The notes: generated from the sequence alone by a model not told the origin. Positions 44,651 to 53,565 are shown, counted from the stretch's first letter. The stretch is DNA of 64,000 nucleotides from Fontibacter flavus (GCF_042432905.1 NZ_JBHLWI010000013.1:1-64000); one strand, 5' to 3'. Numbers and translations: made by a program.

Positions 44651-45523
44651 TCAAATGGAAGTGACTGGAACAGTATACTCCTCTACTAAGGCCACTGCAC
44701 CATGAATGGCAGTTTCATCAAGCTCAGAGATTAGGACCTGAAGGTTTGAACTGACAGAAGGATATTTGAATTCTGAAATACTGGCTTCCATACTATCTTT
44801 AAAAAAAGGATAGGCCTTACGGATAGAGCCTCCAATCACTATAGCCTGAGGAGCTAAAACAAACAAAATGTTTTTGACCAACTCACCCAAGTGTTTTCCA
44901 AAAGCATGAAATGCATCCATTGCTTCCTGATCACCTTCCAGTGCTCTTTTATATAGCGTCTTAGGCTTTTTACCATATTCTCTAATAAAAAATTTGCTGC
45001 TGCAATAATATTCAAAGTCATGCCCTAAATAAGGCACAGAACACCACTCACCTGCAGCACAATTATGACCAAAATATAGATGACCATTGGCAATGATTCC
45101 TGAGCCTAATCCTGTCCCCAGGGTAATTCCTACTACATGACTGAATTTTTGCGCAGCACCAAACTTATATTCACCTAATGCAAAGCAATTGGCGTCATTA
45201 TTGATATAAACAGGTTTGCCGAATTTTTCCTGTATGTAATCTCTCAAAAACACTTTTCTAAATGAAGGGATATTCGATAGATTCAAAACCACTCCTTTTT
45301 CAATATCTATCAACCCGGGGATTCCTATCCCAATGGCAAAAAAATCATATCGAAGATACTCCGAAATAAACCCGGCAATCGTCTCAAGAACAGATTCCTG
45401 ACTTTCCTGTGATGGTGTCGGAATGGTACGGATATCCTGTAACTGACCATTGATCAATACGCCAGCCTTGATATTGGTACCTCCAATATCCATTCCCAAA
45501 ATAGGTTTATCGGTTTTAAACAT
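44651..45523 (-). CDS. ROK family sugar kinase without canonical zinc motif
   Basis: The phosphate-binding MDIGGTNIKAGV is near residues 10-21 and the sugar-binding NNDANCFALGEY near 108. The second glycine-rich loop is GITLGTGLGSGII. The family zinc motif CxCGxxGCxE is missing; the expected position reads GHDFEYYCSSKFF. The length of 290 residues is normal and there is no DNA-binding domain, so it is a kinase rather than a NagC-type repressor. It lies downstream of nagB on the same strand, which suggests N-acetylglucosamine, glucosamine or glucose as substrate. The assignment of the sugar is inferred. Confidence 0.85.
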   Translation of the reverse strand: MFKTDKPILGMDIGGTNIKAGVLINGQLQDIRTIPTPSQESQESVLETIAGFISEYLRYDFFAIGIGIPGLIDIEKGVVLNLSNIPSFRKVFLRDYIQEKFGKPVYINNDANCFALGEYKFGAAQKFSHVVGITLGTGLGSGIIANGHLYFGHNCAAGEWCSVPYLGHDFEYYCSSKFFIREYGKKPKTLYKRALEGDQEAMDAFHAFGKHLGELVKNILFVLAPQAIVIGGSIRKAYPFFKDSMEASISEFKYPSVSSNLQVLISELDETAIHGAVALVEEYTVPVTSI

Positions 45524-45551
45524 ATAGGTTAAAGTTGTTGGCTATAAAACA

Positions 45552-45585
45552 GGAAAAGAAGAATGAAATTTCCATTCTCCTTTCC
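45552..45585 (-). terminator. Hairpin between nagB and the ROK kinase gene
   Basis: A near-perfect stem joins GGAAAAGAAGAATG at 45552-45565 and CATTCTCCTTTCC at 45573-45585, with a seven-base loop and one bulge. Only a short U-run follows on the minus strand, so it may attenuate rather than stop transcription into the kinase gene. Confidence 0.45.
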
Positions 45586-45611
45586 CAGCATAGGTTGGTT
45601 TGAATTTAATA

Positions 45612-47939
45612 TTATAACATTCCTTCAATCGACTTCTCGAGTTCCCTTGCATGAGCAAGGAATTCCTCAACATTCATATCTTTGAAGAAAATCAAGCCAT
45701 GACTGGATCTTACTTTGGCAGTTTCGTGCAGATAGAAATAATTCTTGCCCAACAATAACTGTATATCATTCAATTGATTGACCCAAACTCTTTTGGCAAC
45801 CGTACTGAATTTGCCATTATGAGAATAGCTTGGGAAGGAAGCATTTACCTGACTTAAATAGCAGTTTGCAAATGAGTCTTCCATCACAGACATATCCCCC
45901 AGCGAAACCGGCACGATCACATTGGCTTCATGCGGCTCAAACTTGAACCATACATTTCTATAGCCAATGATCCTCAATTTGCTCAGGTCTTTTTCTTCTC
46001 CCCACTGACGCACAGCTTCAGCTGTGGCCTGCAATACTTTATAGTGGGTATCAGGACCTGAACCTTCCGGATCTAAGGTCAAGCTGATCTTGGTCGGATT
46101 GATTTTCCTGAACATCTCTACTATCGGCTCAACATCCCTTTTCTTATCAGGCTGTTCAGTAAAGATATCGCCAGTATAAAACCCGAGACGTAAGTGGTGG
46201 ACATTCTTGACCTGAACCCCAAAATGGGCCCAAACCAGCTCCTCCTCAAACTCACGGATCATACCTTTGAGCTTCTGGATTTTGGCAGGATTCTTTTCTC
46301 CATCATAACTGTTTCTCAGGATGCTGATGACATCATTGATGGTTTCCCTGAGTTTTTGCTTGTTCTTAACCTCAAAAATCTCCACCAAAGCCCTTACTAC
46401 TCTGTGGCTAAGCCCCCTCATTCTTCCTTCAGAATCTTCTGCTGCTACTTTGGTAAGGTAATGGTAAACATCCTTATCTGTTTTCAGCTTATATCCTACA
46501 GTAAAGAAGTCTTCATAGTTAACCATTTGGATTTCACCTTCATCCAAAAGCTTTTTGGTATGAAGCAATGTGTCTATCACAAAAGTGTTGGTAACTGCTG
46601 TAAAACCGGACGTAAGCACTGAGAAATGAGCCTCGTTGGAATTCTCTTGCAACTGATTCGTAATGTGAGGCAATATTCCCAAAGAAATATCATCATGATG
46701 TGGCCCTGTATGTAACAAGACTTCATTTTTTTCCTTTGTCGTACCTCTGTTAAGTTTGGCAATCGCACTTTCAATCACCTGACTGACTGTTTCCTCAGAA
46801 AGGTTCGGGATTTTGGATGCGTATTTATCGCTCTTTAGATCTTCCAGTTTTAACCGATGCCCGTATTTCTTAAGTTTTTTGCACAACTCCATTACGGCCC
46901 TCTCAGTTTTTTCCCAAGTCCACTCTCCGTTGAAGTAGTAGCTGTCCACAGAATCAGTCAATCTCACCGCTGCACCTTTGGTCAAATAGAATCTGCCATT
47001 CTTCAGTTTTTGCAATGCAGTGGCAGGATAGATATTGTTAAGGCTATTTTCCAGTGAATCCTTTACAATCTGTGCTTTTGCCTCACCGGCGGCTATAATG
47101 ATGGCAACTGCCTCAGGATTGAAAGTAATTGTTTCTAATCCAATGGTAATCACTAACCTATTTGCTGAGACTTCAATACCACCAAGATCTCCTGCTGCCA
47201 CGGCTTGTGTCTCGAAATTTGTTTCAGTCAACCTGGTCGGAGAAAACAAATGGGATCCTCTGGTATTGAAGGCAATATGCCCATCTGGGCCAATTCCTCC
47301 CAAGAAGAAACCGATTCCTCCAAGATCTCTGATTTTTTGCTCATATTCTGCACACCATTGGTCTATCTTATAGATTGATTCCTGCTGCAGTTTTTCAAGA
47401 TTTGTTTTGGGATCTCTGAACCTCAGAGACAAGTCCACCTTCAGGTCAGGAAAAATTTCCTTGTAAGTCTTACCTTCCGCTAATGGAATTTCATCCGAAT
47501 TGATCAGAATGGCTTTTTCCTTACTCAGGCCAAATCCCTCCAAATAAAACTTATTGACATAATGGTAAAAGCTGTTGTTTTGGCTGGAAGAAATCGGATA
47601 GAATTCATCGATCTGCACAAAGGTCAAATCCTTCAGGACCGGCTTTTTGACATTCCCAAGGTTATACTTATCCCTAATCTCTTTTCCTTTTTTGGTATCC
47701 CAATTATCCAAAAGGAACTTGGTCCATTTGATAAAATACTCCGGAGTTTTACCTGTCGGTAAACTGATTACCCCATTTGGATTTTCAGAAGCCCATTCTA
47801 GAAATCTGCATGCGGTAATCAGTCCTAGTTTGGGGAAATTGTCAACAGTTAAATATGGAATCTTGGTACTGATAGCGCTTACTCCAGATTCCTTTAGAAA
47901 TGCCTTTTCAACTTCTGATAGCGGATAATTACTGAGCAT
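45612..47939 (-). CDS. nagB: Glucosamine-6-phosphate deaminase fused to a PIG-L-like domain
   Basis: The N-terminal half (about residues 40-330) is NagB, which converts glucosamine 6-phosphate to fructose 6-phosphate and ammonia. It has VISLPTGKTPE, QIDEFYPI and GGIGPDGHIAFNTRGS. The C-terminal half (about 400-775) resembles PIG-L/LmbE deacetylases, with HTGPHHDDISLG near residue 413 in place of the usual HPDD. This could hydrolyse acetyl groups from amino sugars or be a structural relic. The long form is known in Bacteroidota, and the NagB part carries an extra N-terminal piece. The length is 775 residues. The ROK kinase gene follows on the same strand 88 bases downstream. Confidence 0.93.
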   Translation of the reverse strand: MLSNYPLSEVEKAFLKESGVSAISTKIPYLTVDNFPKLGLITACRFLEWASENPNGVISLPTGKTPEYFIKWTKFLLDNWDTKKGKEIRDKYNLGNVKKPVLKDLTFVQIDEFYPISSSQNNSFYHYVNKFYLEGFGLSKEKAILINSDEIPLAEGKTYKEIFPDLKVDLSLRFRDPKTNLEKLQQESIYKIDQWCAEYEQKIRDLGGIGFFLGGIGPDGHIAFNTRGSHLFSPTRLTETNFETQAVAAGDLGGIEVSANRLVITIGLETITFNPEAVAIIIAAGEAKAQIVKDSLENSLNNIYPATALQKLKNGRFYLTKGAAVRLTDSVDSYYFNGEWTWEKTERAVMELCKKLKKYGHRLKLEDLKSDKYASKIPNLSEETVSQVIESAIAKLNRGTTKEKNEVLLHTGPHHDDISLGILPHITNQLQENSNEAHFSVLTSGFTAVTNTFVIDTLLHTKKLLDEGEIQMVNYEDFFTVGYKLKTDKDVYHYLTKVAAEDSEGRMRGLSHRVVRALVEIFEVKNKQKLRETINDVISILRNSYDGEKNPAKIQKLKGMIREFEEELVWAHFGVQVKNVHHLRLGFYTGDIFTEQPDKKRDVEPIVEMFRKINPTKISLTLDPEGSGPDTHYKVLQATAEAVRQWGEEKDLSKLRIIGYRNVWFKFEPHEANVIVPVSLGDMSVMEDSFANCYLSQVNASFPSYSHNGKFSTVAKRVWVNQLNDIQLLLGKNYFYLHETAKVRSSHGLIFFKDMNVEEFLAHARELEKSIEGML

Positions 47940-48161
47940 ATGTATTTTTATTATCGATGACTTTTAATTATTCACAAAAACAAACCACCCCTAGAAACAC
48001 TCTTAACCTTCAAGATTTAAAAAAAAGTTTGGTCAATACCGCATAAACGAATAAATCCACACACTTCCAACACAATGCTTAACCATTTATACGGACCGTT
48101 TCCCGAAAACAACTGGTTTATTTTTACACAAAATAAAAAATCTTTTACTTTAAATCATAGA

Positions 48162-48184
48162 CTTTTTTAATTTTTTTAAAAAAG
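48162..48184 (-). terminator. AT-rich hairpin after the DUF294/CBS gene
   Basis: CTTTTTTAA at 48162-48170 pairs with TTAAAAAAG at 48176-48184 around a five-base loop. The stem is almost all A-T, so it is weak, but its position 14 bases after the DUF294 stop fits a terminator. Confidence 0.35.
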
Positions 48185-48198
48185 ATAATTCCAATTTG

Positions 48199-49659
48199 CT
48201 AAAATATATTTTTCGTAAATTCAAGTTTAATCTTCAATTGAAACTCCTTGATTACTTTAAAGATCTCCACCAATGTCACCATTTGTACTTTGGTCAATTG
48301 GCTTACAGAAACATAATTAACTGGCATTTGTCCTTTCTCGATGATCTGCAATGCCTGCTTTTCCAATCTCAAAGACATCAGATAATAATAGGCGTGCAAC
48401 AACTCTTTACTTTCTTTATCTGAAAATATCCCACGCTTATGCAAAATCTCGATCCTTTTGCCGGTGTTTGTTTCAAAAATTCTGTATTTCAAAGCAAAAG
48501 CCCTTGCCAAATCGACTATAGGGGCCATTGTCTTTTTGATGTTGAAATGTGCCTCACCCTCAATTTTAAATGTTTTGATATTTTGCCTGAAAAAAGTAAG
48601 CGGTGGCTCATATTGAAGTGCATTGATGCCTAAATTCATAAAAAAACGCTCTGTTGGATTCTGTAGCTGAACATCCATAAAAGCCTTCAGGTCTTCCAAT
48701 AGACTAAAATCCCCGTAAATAGCCCTACAATCAAAGAAAGTAGCATATTTCATCATTGTCTCAGGCGTAGATGCCTGTATCCAACTTTCATAATTTCTTT
48801 TCCAGTGGGAAAGTGAATGTGTCCACTTAGGATTCTTCGCCATAAACCCTCCCTTACAAAAAACAATCCCAATACTATCTAGAGAGGCGGAAATCCGCTC
48901 GGCGAATTTCAAAAAATAGGCCCTCACCTCTTCCCTATGCTCATTGGCTTTGTCCTCGTAAATAATGGCATTATCCTGATCCGTTTTCAGTGTCTGTTCT
49001 CCCCTTCCCTCAGACCCAAGGACAAAAAACACAAATTTTGCCGGAGGTTCTCCTAGTTCTTTTACGGTAGATTCAATTACGCTAAGTGCAATTGCATCGC
49101 TTACGGCAGTAATAATCTGATTGATGATCTCTGCTTTTACGCCTCGTTCAATTAACTGATGCACCATTTGCGGAATCACCCTCCACTTTTGGGCTAGTTC
49201 TTCAATGTCTACTGCCTGCTTGACGGACTGTATAAAGATAAATGGCCCCTGGTATTGATCTGTTAAAATTTTGGTTCTGCTGATCCACCCCACAAAGTCT
49301 TCCCCATCCTTTACCAAGAGATACCTGATCTTAAATTGAAACATGAGCAAAAGTGCTTCATATAAGAAGGCCTCTTTTTGAATAGAAAAAATTTCCTTAT
49401 CCATTACCTCATCCAAAGAAATAGCGGGAGAAAGGTTTTTCGCGAGCACCTTGTCCCTTAAGGTCAGGTCTGTCACAAAGCCTTTAATATCTTTTTCAGA
49501 CTCTCCTACAAATAGACAAGAGATCTTTTCCTTTGCCATCAAAGCGGCGGCTTCATGGACCGCTGTACTCCCTTTACAAATTCGGATACCTTTAAAATGT
49601 AGGTCCCCGACTTTTTTGGAGTAAAAATGATCTGTTTCAAGTCCTGATTGAAGGTTCAT
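48199..49659 (-). CDS. DUF294 nucleotidyltransferase-like protein with CBS pair
   Basis: Two CBS modules fill residues 20-140 (LMAKEKISCLFVG, LLLMFQFKIRYLLVKDG), followed by a nucleotidyltransferase-like domain. The latter contains FFVLGSEGRGEQTLKTDQDNAIIYE near residues 225-250 (motif GSxxRxExxxxTDQD). A helical C-terminal DUF294 domain completes it. The GS...D.D pattern is like that of PII uridylyltransferase, so transfer of a nucleotide to a protein or small molecule is possible. CBS modules imply control by adenosine nucleotides. I chose the ATG at 49659; a 29-codon upstream extension runs into the divergent gene. The partner gene is unknown; the divergent neighbour encodes the GntK-Gnd fusion, 49 bases away. 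Confidence 0.85.
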   Translation of the reverse strand: MNLQSGLETDHFYSKKVGDLHFKGIRICKGSTAVHEAAALMAKEKISCLFVGESEKDIKGFVTDLTLRDKVLAKNLSPAISLDEVMDKEIFSIQKEAFLYEALLLMFQFKIRYLLVKDGEDFVGWISRTKILTDQYQGPFIFIQSVKQAVDIEELAQKWRVIPQMVHQLIERGVKAEIINQIITAVSDAIALSVIESTVKELGEPPAKFVFFVLGSEGRGEQTLKTDQDNAIIYEDKANEHREEVRAYFLKFAERISASLDSIGIVFCKGGFMAKNPKWTHSLSHWKRNYESWIQASTPETMMKYATFFDCRAIYGDFSLLEDLKAFMDVQLQNPTERFFMNLGINALQYEPPLTFFRQNIKTFKIEGEAHFNIKKTMAPIVDLARAFALKYRIFETNTGKRIEILHKRGIFSDKESKELLHAYYYLMSLRLEKQALQIIEKGQMPVNYVSVSQLTKVQMVTLVEIFKVIKEFQLKIKLEFTKNIF

Positions 49660-49708
49660 AGGATAAAATATAACAAGGTGAAAATAATTAATTTTCTTAA
49701 CTTCGACT

Positions 49709-51622
49709 ATGATAATTATAGTAACAGGTGTTTCAGGAAGTGGCAAAACAACAGTTGGCTCACTTTTATCTGAGAAAACTCATTTGCCGTTTTTTGACGC
49801 AGATGATTTCCATCCTTCTTCCAATGTACAAAAAATGTCCCAAGGCATCCCCCTCACAGATCATGACCGTATGCCATGGCTTGAGCATCTTGGCAAAAAC
49901 ATTGTAGATTGGGAAAATAGCGGTGGTGGAATACTTGCCTGCTCGGCCCTCAAAGAAAGTTACCGGGAAATGCTTCAGTCAATTCCCAATATCATTTGGG
50001 TACATCTTCAGGGTGAAAAACTGCTTCTAGAAGAAAGACTAAAACAAAGAAAAAACCATTACATGCCACCTGGACTGTTAACATCCCAACTCGAAACTTG
50101 GGAACAGCCAGCCTATGGCCTCCACCTTGATATTTCTAAAAGTCCTGAAATTCTATGTAATGAGATCATCATGCACATGAAAGAACTCAATTCGCCTTCA
50201 CATATCGGAATCATTGGAATGGGGGTTATGGGAAAAAGTCTGGCCCTCAACATGGTTGACAATGGTATCCCAGTTGCCGTATTCAATAGATACGTGGCAG
50301 GTAAAGAGGAAAATATCGCGTCAGATTTCGTTAAGGAAAATTCTAACTTCCCATTATTAGCAGGTTATGATGACCTTGAAAGTTTCCTGGATGCTTTGGG
50401 GACTCCCAAAAAAATCCTACTGATGATCCCGGCTGGTGAGGCCGTAGATCTGCAAATCAAGCAACTGCTTCCTAAATTAAAAAAGGGAGACATCCTGATA
50501 GATGGCGGTAATTCTTTTTATGAAGACTCAAACATAAGAGCAGATGCTTTAAGAAAAAAAGGTATTCATTTCATTCCTATGGGAGTCTCAGGAGGAGAGG
50601 AAGGGGCTCGAAAAGGCCCGTCTATAATGCCTGGAGGAGATGAAATTGCTTACGAACTTGTAGCTCCTTACCTCTCCAAAATTGCCGCGAAAGACAAAAA
50701 AGGAAGTCCCTGCGTGACCTACGTAGGACCCCAAGGAGCTGGCCATTTCATCAAAATGGTCCATAATAGCATTGAATACGGTGAAATGCAGGCCATTGCC
50801 GAGACAACCCATTTGATGCGGTATGGTCTCAAGCTCAGTCCTCCGGAAATCGCCAAAGTATTCAGATCCTGGCAAGGAGAAGGCCTAAAAAGTTATTTAT
50901 TGGAAATCACTGCAGACATCATGGAAGTCAAAGAAAACAATGACTTCCTTATAGATAAAATATTAGACCAGGCTGGGCAAAAAGGAACAGGAAGCTGGTC
51001 TTTACTTACTGCAATAAAGTTTCATGTCCCCTACAGCCCTTTGGCAGAAGCGGTCTCCGCAAGACAGCTTTCTGCACAAAAATTAAAAAGAACTGAATTA
51101 TCTAGGGACTATAACCACCGGTTCAGGGCGTTTTCCGAAGACAAAGTATTGATCCTGGAAAGATTAAAAAATGCTTACACCTTATGCAGGATCATCAATC
51201 ATGAAACAGGTTTCAGCCTCATGAAAGCAGCATCTGATCAAATGCAATGGCATCTCAATTTTTCTGAAATTGCAAGAATCTGGACAAATGGCTGTATCAT
51301 CAGGTCAACTTTGATGGAGGAATTGATTGAAATATTCAAACAAACTGATGAAATATTAAAAGACAAATCAATCATACACAAGGCAAAAGAATGTAGAAGC
51401 GACCTATCCTACATTGTAGGCATGGGACTTCAGCACGACTTTGCATTACCGGTAATGTCAGCATCTATCAACTATCTCCTAGGAAGAATCATCAATCACT
51501 CCTCTTCAAATATCATCCAAGCCCAAAGAGACTATTTTGGAGCACATACTTACTTGAGAAATGATGATCCAGACAATATCCCACGCCATACAGACTGGAT
51601 TTCCTTCAAAAAAACGAATTAA
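49709..51622 (+). CDS. gntK-gnd: Gluconokinase fused to 6-phosphogluconate dehydrogenase
   Basis: Residues 1-160 are a complete gluconokinase with P-loop GVSGSGKTTVG, FFDADDFHP and the HYMPPGLLTSQLETWE lid region. Residues 163-637 are 6-phosphogluconate dehydrogenase. The dinucleotide loop is GIIGMGVMGKSLALNM, then VSGGEEGARKGPSIMPGG, HFIKMVHNSIEYGEMQ with the catalytic lysine, and a C-terminal tail ending in RHTDWISF. One chain would thus phosphorylate gluconate and decarboxylate the product to ribulose 5-phosphate. The reading frame is continuous, with a linker of only a few residues (LNSPSHIGI). An amidohydrolase gene follows after 23 bases. Confidence 0.93.
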   Translation: MIIIVTGVSGSGKTTVGSLLSEKTHLPFFDADDFHPSSNVQKMSQGIPLTDHDRMPWLEHLGKNIVDWENSGGGILACSALKESYREMLQSIPNIIWVHLQGEKLLLEERLKQRKNHYMPPGLLTSQLETWEQPAYGLHLDISKSPEILCNEIIMHMKELNSPSHIGIIGMGVMGKSLALNMVDNGIPVAVFNRYVAGKEENIASDFVKENSNFPLLAGYDDLESFLDALGTPKKILLMIPAGEAVDLQIKQLLPKLKKGDILIDGGNSFYEDSNIRADALRKKGIHFIPMGVSGGEEGARKGPSIMPGGDEIAYELVAPYLSKIAAKDKKGSPCVTYVGPQGAGHFIKMVHNSIEYGEMQAIAETTHLMRYGLKLSPPEIAKVFRSWQGEGLKSYLLEITADIMEVKENNDFLIDKILDQAGQKGTGSWSLLTAIKFHVPYSPLAEAVSARQLSAQKLKRTELSRDYNHRFRAFSEDKVLILERLKNAYTLCRIINHETGFSLMKAASDQMQWHLNFSEIARIWTNGCIIRSTLMEELIEIFKQTDEILKDKSIIHKAKECRSDLSYIVGMGLQHDFALPVMSASINYLLGRIINHSSSNIIQAQRDYFGAHTYLRNDDPDNIPRHTDWISFKKTN

Positions 51623-51645
51623 CCTATAATAAACTTAATCTGACC

Positions 51646-53031
51646 ATGAAAATCAAACGGTTTCTGCTTTCAGGCATACTGACCAGTATCCTATTACTTT
51701 CTATCAATGTAAGCGGATCTGCGCAGGAATACCTCATCACCAATGTCCATGTCTTGGATATGGACAAAGGCCAATTTATAGAAAACCAACAGATTCTTGT
51801 CAAAAACGGCAAGATCCTGGATGTGCTCCCTCTTGGTAAAGATTTTTTCAAAAATGAAGGGATTCAGGCAATCGACGGCAAAGGATCATTTGCCATACCC
51901 GGTCTTGCTGAAATGCACTCACATATCCCTACCACTGACACAGGTGATTTTTCTTACATTCAAGATGTGATGTGGCTGTACCTGGCCAATGGGATTTTAA
52001 ATGTACGGGGGATGATCGGGCACCCTTCTCATTTGGAACTGAAAAAGAAAATTGCCTCAGGAGAAATCACAGGGCCACGAATCTTTGCCGCTGGGCCTTC
52101 GCTCAACGGAACATCTGTGGAAAGCCCGGAAATGGGAATACAGATGGTGAAAGACCAAAAACTAAAAGGGTATGACCACTTGAAACTTCATCCTGGATTG
52201 GATATGCCCAAATTACTGGCCATCACACAGACAGCAAAAGAAGTGGACATCATGATCGGTGGACATGTATCCTTAGATGTTGGGCTTGAAAACTCACTTA
52301 ACAATGGTTACCGATCTGTAGAGCATATGGATGGCTACATTGAGGCCTTGATTGCCGACAAGTCCAAGCTAGACCCACAGATTGCCGGACCTTTCAGTAT
52401 GCTGTTGGTCAAAGAAGCTGATTTGAGCAGACTCCCTCAACTACTCCAGCTTACTAAAGATACTAAAGCTTGGATTGCTCCTACACTAACGCTTTTTGAA
52501 AGATTCTTCGGCTATATACCAGCTGATGAATTCCGCCTTGAACCAGAAATGAAATACATGCCAGGCATTCAAGTTCAGCAATGGGTTAACCAGAAAAAAC
52601 TCCTGGAGAACCAAGGTGTATTAAAAGAAGAAAATGTAAAACCTTACCTGGAATTCAGGAAAAATCTACTCAAAACACTCTTTGAAGGAGGTGTGCCTAT
52701 TATCATGAGTTCTGACTCACCCCAAGTATTTAACGTACCAGGCTTCTCAATACACAATGAGATCAGATCTTTGTTTGAAGCCGGAATACCTGCAATTGAA
52801 ATCCTAAAGTCAGGTTCTGTTAATGTAGCCAAATACTTCGAAAAAGAAGGCGAGTTCGGTGTCATTGCAAAAAATGCAGCTGCAGATTTCGTTTTACTTT
52901 CAGGAAATCCTTTGACAGATCTCAATCAATTGAAAAACATTAAAGGTGTCATGGTTGAAGGCAAATGGATAAACAAAGAAAAACTAGATGAGGAACTCAA
53001 AAGAATTGAAAATAAAAATTTAAGAAAATAA
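51646..53031 (+). CDS. Exported amidohydrolase
   Basis: A signal peptide of about 27 residues (KIKRFLLSGILTSILLLSIN to SAQ) is followed by an amidohydrolase-type metal-dependent hydrolase. Visible metal ligands are HSH in LAEMHSHIPT near residue 90, GGHVSLD, EHMDGYI and MSSDSP near 345. The barrel starts with YLITNVHVLDMDKGQF and ends in NPLTDLNQLKNIKGVMVEGKW, a standard beta-sandwich closing strand. The usual metal-bridging lysine may be in DHLKLHPG. The substrate, possibly a peptide or cyclic amide, is unknown. It lies 23 bases after the GntK-Gnd gene and has its own terminator. Confidence 0.86.
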   Translation: MKIKRFLLSGILTSILLLSINVSGSAQEYLITNVHVLDMDKGQFIENQQILVKNGKILDVLPLGKDFFKNEGIQAIDGKGSFAIPGLAEMHSHIPTTDTGDFSYIQDVMWLYLANGILNVRGMIGHPSHLELKKKIASGEITGPRIFAAGPSLNGTSVESPEMGIQMVKDQKLKGYDHLKLHPGLDMPKLLAITQTAKEVDIMIGGHVSLDVGLENSLNNGYRSVEHMDGYIEALIADKSKLDPQIAGPFSMLLVKEADLSRLPQLLQLTKDTKAWIAPTLTLFERFFGYIPADEFRLEPEMKYMPGIQVQQWVNQKKLLENQGVLKEENVKPYLEFRKNLLKTLFEGGVPIIMSSDSPQVFNVPGFSIHNEIRSLFEAGIPAIEILKSGSVNVAKYFEKEGEFGVIAKNAAADFVLLSGNPLTDLNQLKNIKGVMVEGKWINKEKLDEELKRIENKNLRK

Positions 53032-53051
53032 AATAGGCAATATGATTTTTG

Positions 53052-53082
53052 AAAGGGTGGAATTTGATACCACCCTTTTTTT
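53052..53082 (+). terminator. Terminator of the amidohydrolase gene
   Basis: AAAGGGTGG at 53052-53060 pairs perfectly with CCACCCTTT at 53070-53078 and is followed by a T-run. It lies 20 bases past the stop codon. Confidence 0.88.
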
Positions 53083-53183
53083 ATTGCATCTTTTCAAAAC
53101 AGAAGGAATAGGGCTATAAAAAACCTTGAAAGATATAAGGTATATGATTTTACTCAATTATGCCTGCAAAAAAAAATATAGAA
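53083..53183. other. Non-coding stretch before the katG upstream remnants
   Basis: About 100 AT-rich bases follow the amidohydrolase terminator. I see no gene, promoter or hairpin in them. Together with the next entries they make up a 534-base gap between genes. Confidence 0.4.
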
Positions 53184-53476
53184 TTACGTTGTGACTTCGA
53201 ACCAATCCATGAATAACTTGTCCGCCGTGATGGATTTAGCACACCTTCCTTTGAGAAGGAATCTGTAAATATCGGTTTGCTTATAATCCACTTTTAATAT
53301 AATTAGTAGGGTAATTCCGAATATATAGGTTAGGAAAATATCAAATCCCCCTCTTTTAAGTCCTCTAATTGGAATTCCTGCAAGATTTCTTTCGAAGAAA
53401 CAGCTTCATTTCCCAGAATCACTTTTAAAACGACCCAAATATCACTAAATTGATAGCATATAGGGATTAAAAAACA
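53184..53476 (-). pseudogene. Two overlapping protein-like frames, possible frameshifted gene remnant
   Basis: On the minus strand, a 49-codon frame at 53330-53476 reads like protein (DIWVVLKVILGNEAVSSKEI, then LQEFQLEDLKEGDLIFS, stop). A second frame at 53184-53405 has a hydrophobic stretch (FLTYIFGITLLIILKVDY) followed by DIYRFLLKGRCAKSITAD and ends at 53184. Neither has a convincing start. A frameshift near 53335 could join the two into one chain. I do not recognise a family. The region may be a decayed gene or chance open frames in AT-rich DNA. Confidence 0.25.
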
Positions 53477-53478
53477 TC

Positions 53479-53495
53479 AATAGATTTAATCTATT
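53479..53495. promoter_or_regulatory. Palindromic site upstream of katG, OxyR-like
   Basis: AATAGATTTAATCTATT is a perfect 17-base palindrome of eight-base arms around one T. It contains ATAG-N7-CTAT, the half-site pattern bound by OxyR. It ends 70 bases before the katG ATG, a suitable distance for an activator. A further ATAG lies 20 bases upstream at 53460. The gene and the motif agree, but binding is not shown. Confidence 0.45.
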
Positions 53496-53565
53496 GGATT
53501 TTAATTTCTATTGAAAAATATTTTTATAATTTAGGGATTCATTAAAACAATAAACCACTTTAAAC

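Noticed and set aside
48095..48112. GTTTCCCGAAAAC-like imperfect inverted repeat upstream of nagB
   Set aside because: It could be an operator for a LacI- or GntR-type regulator, but the symmetry is short and no regulator gene is nearby.
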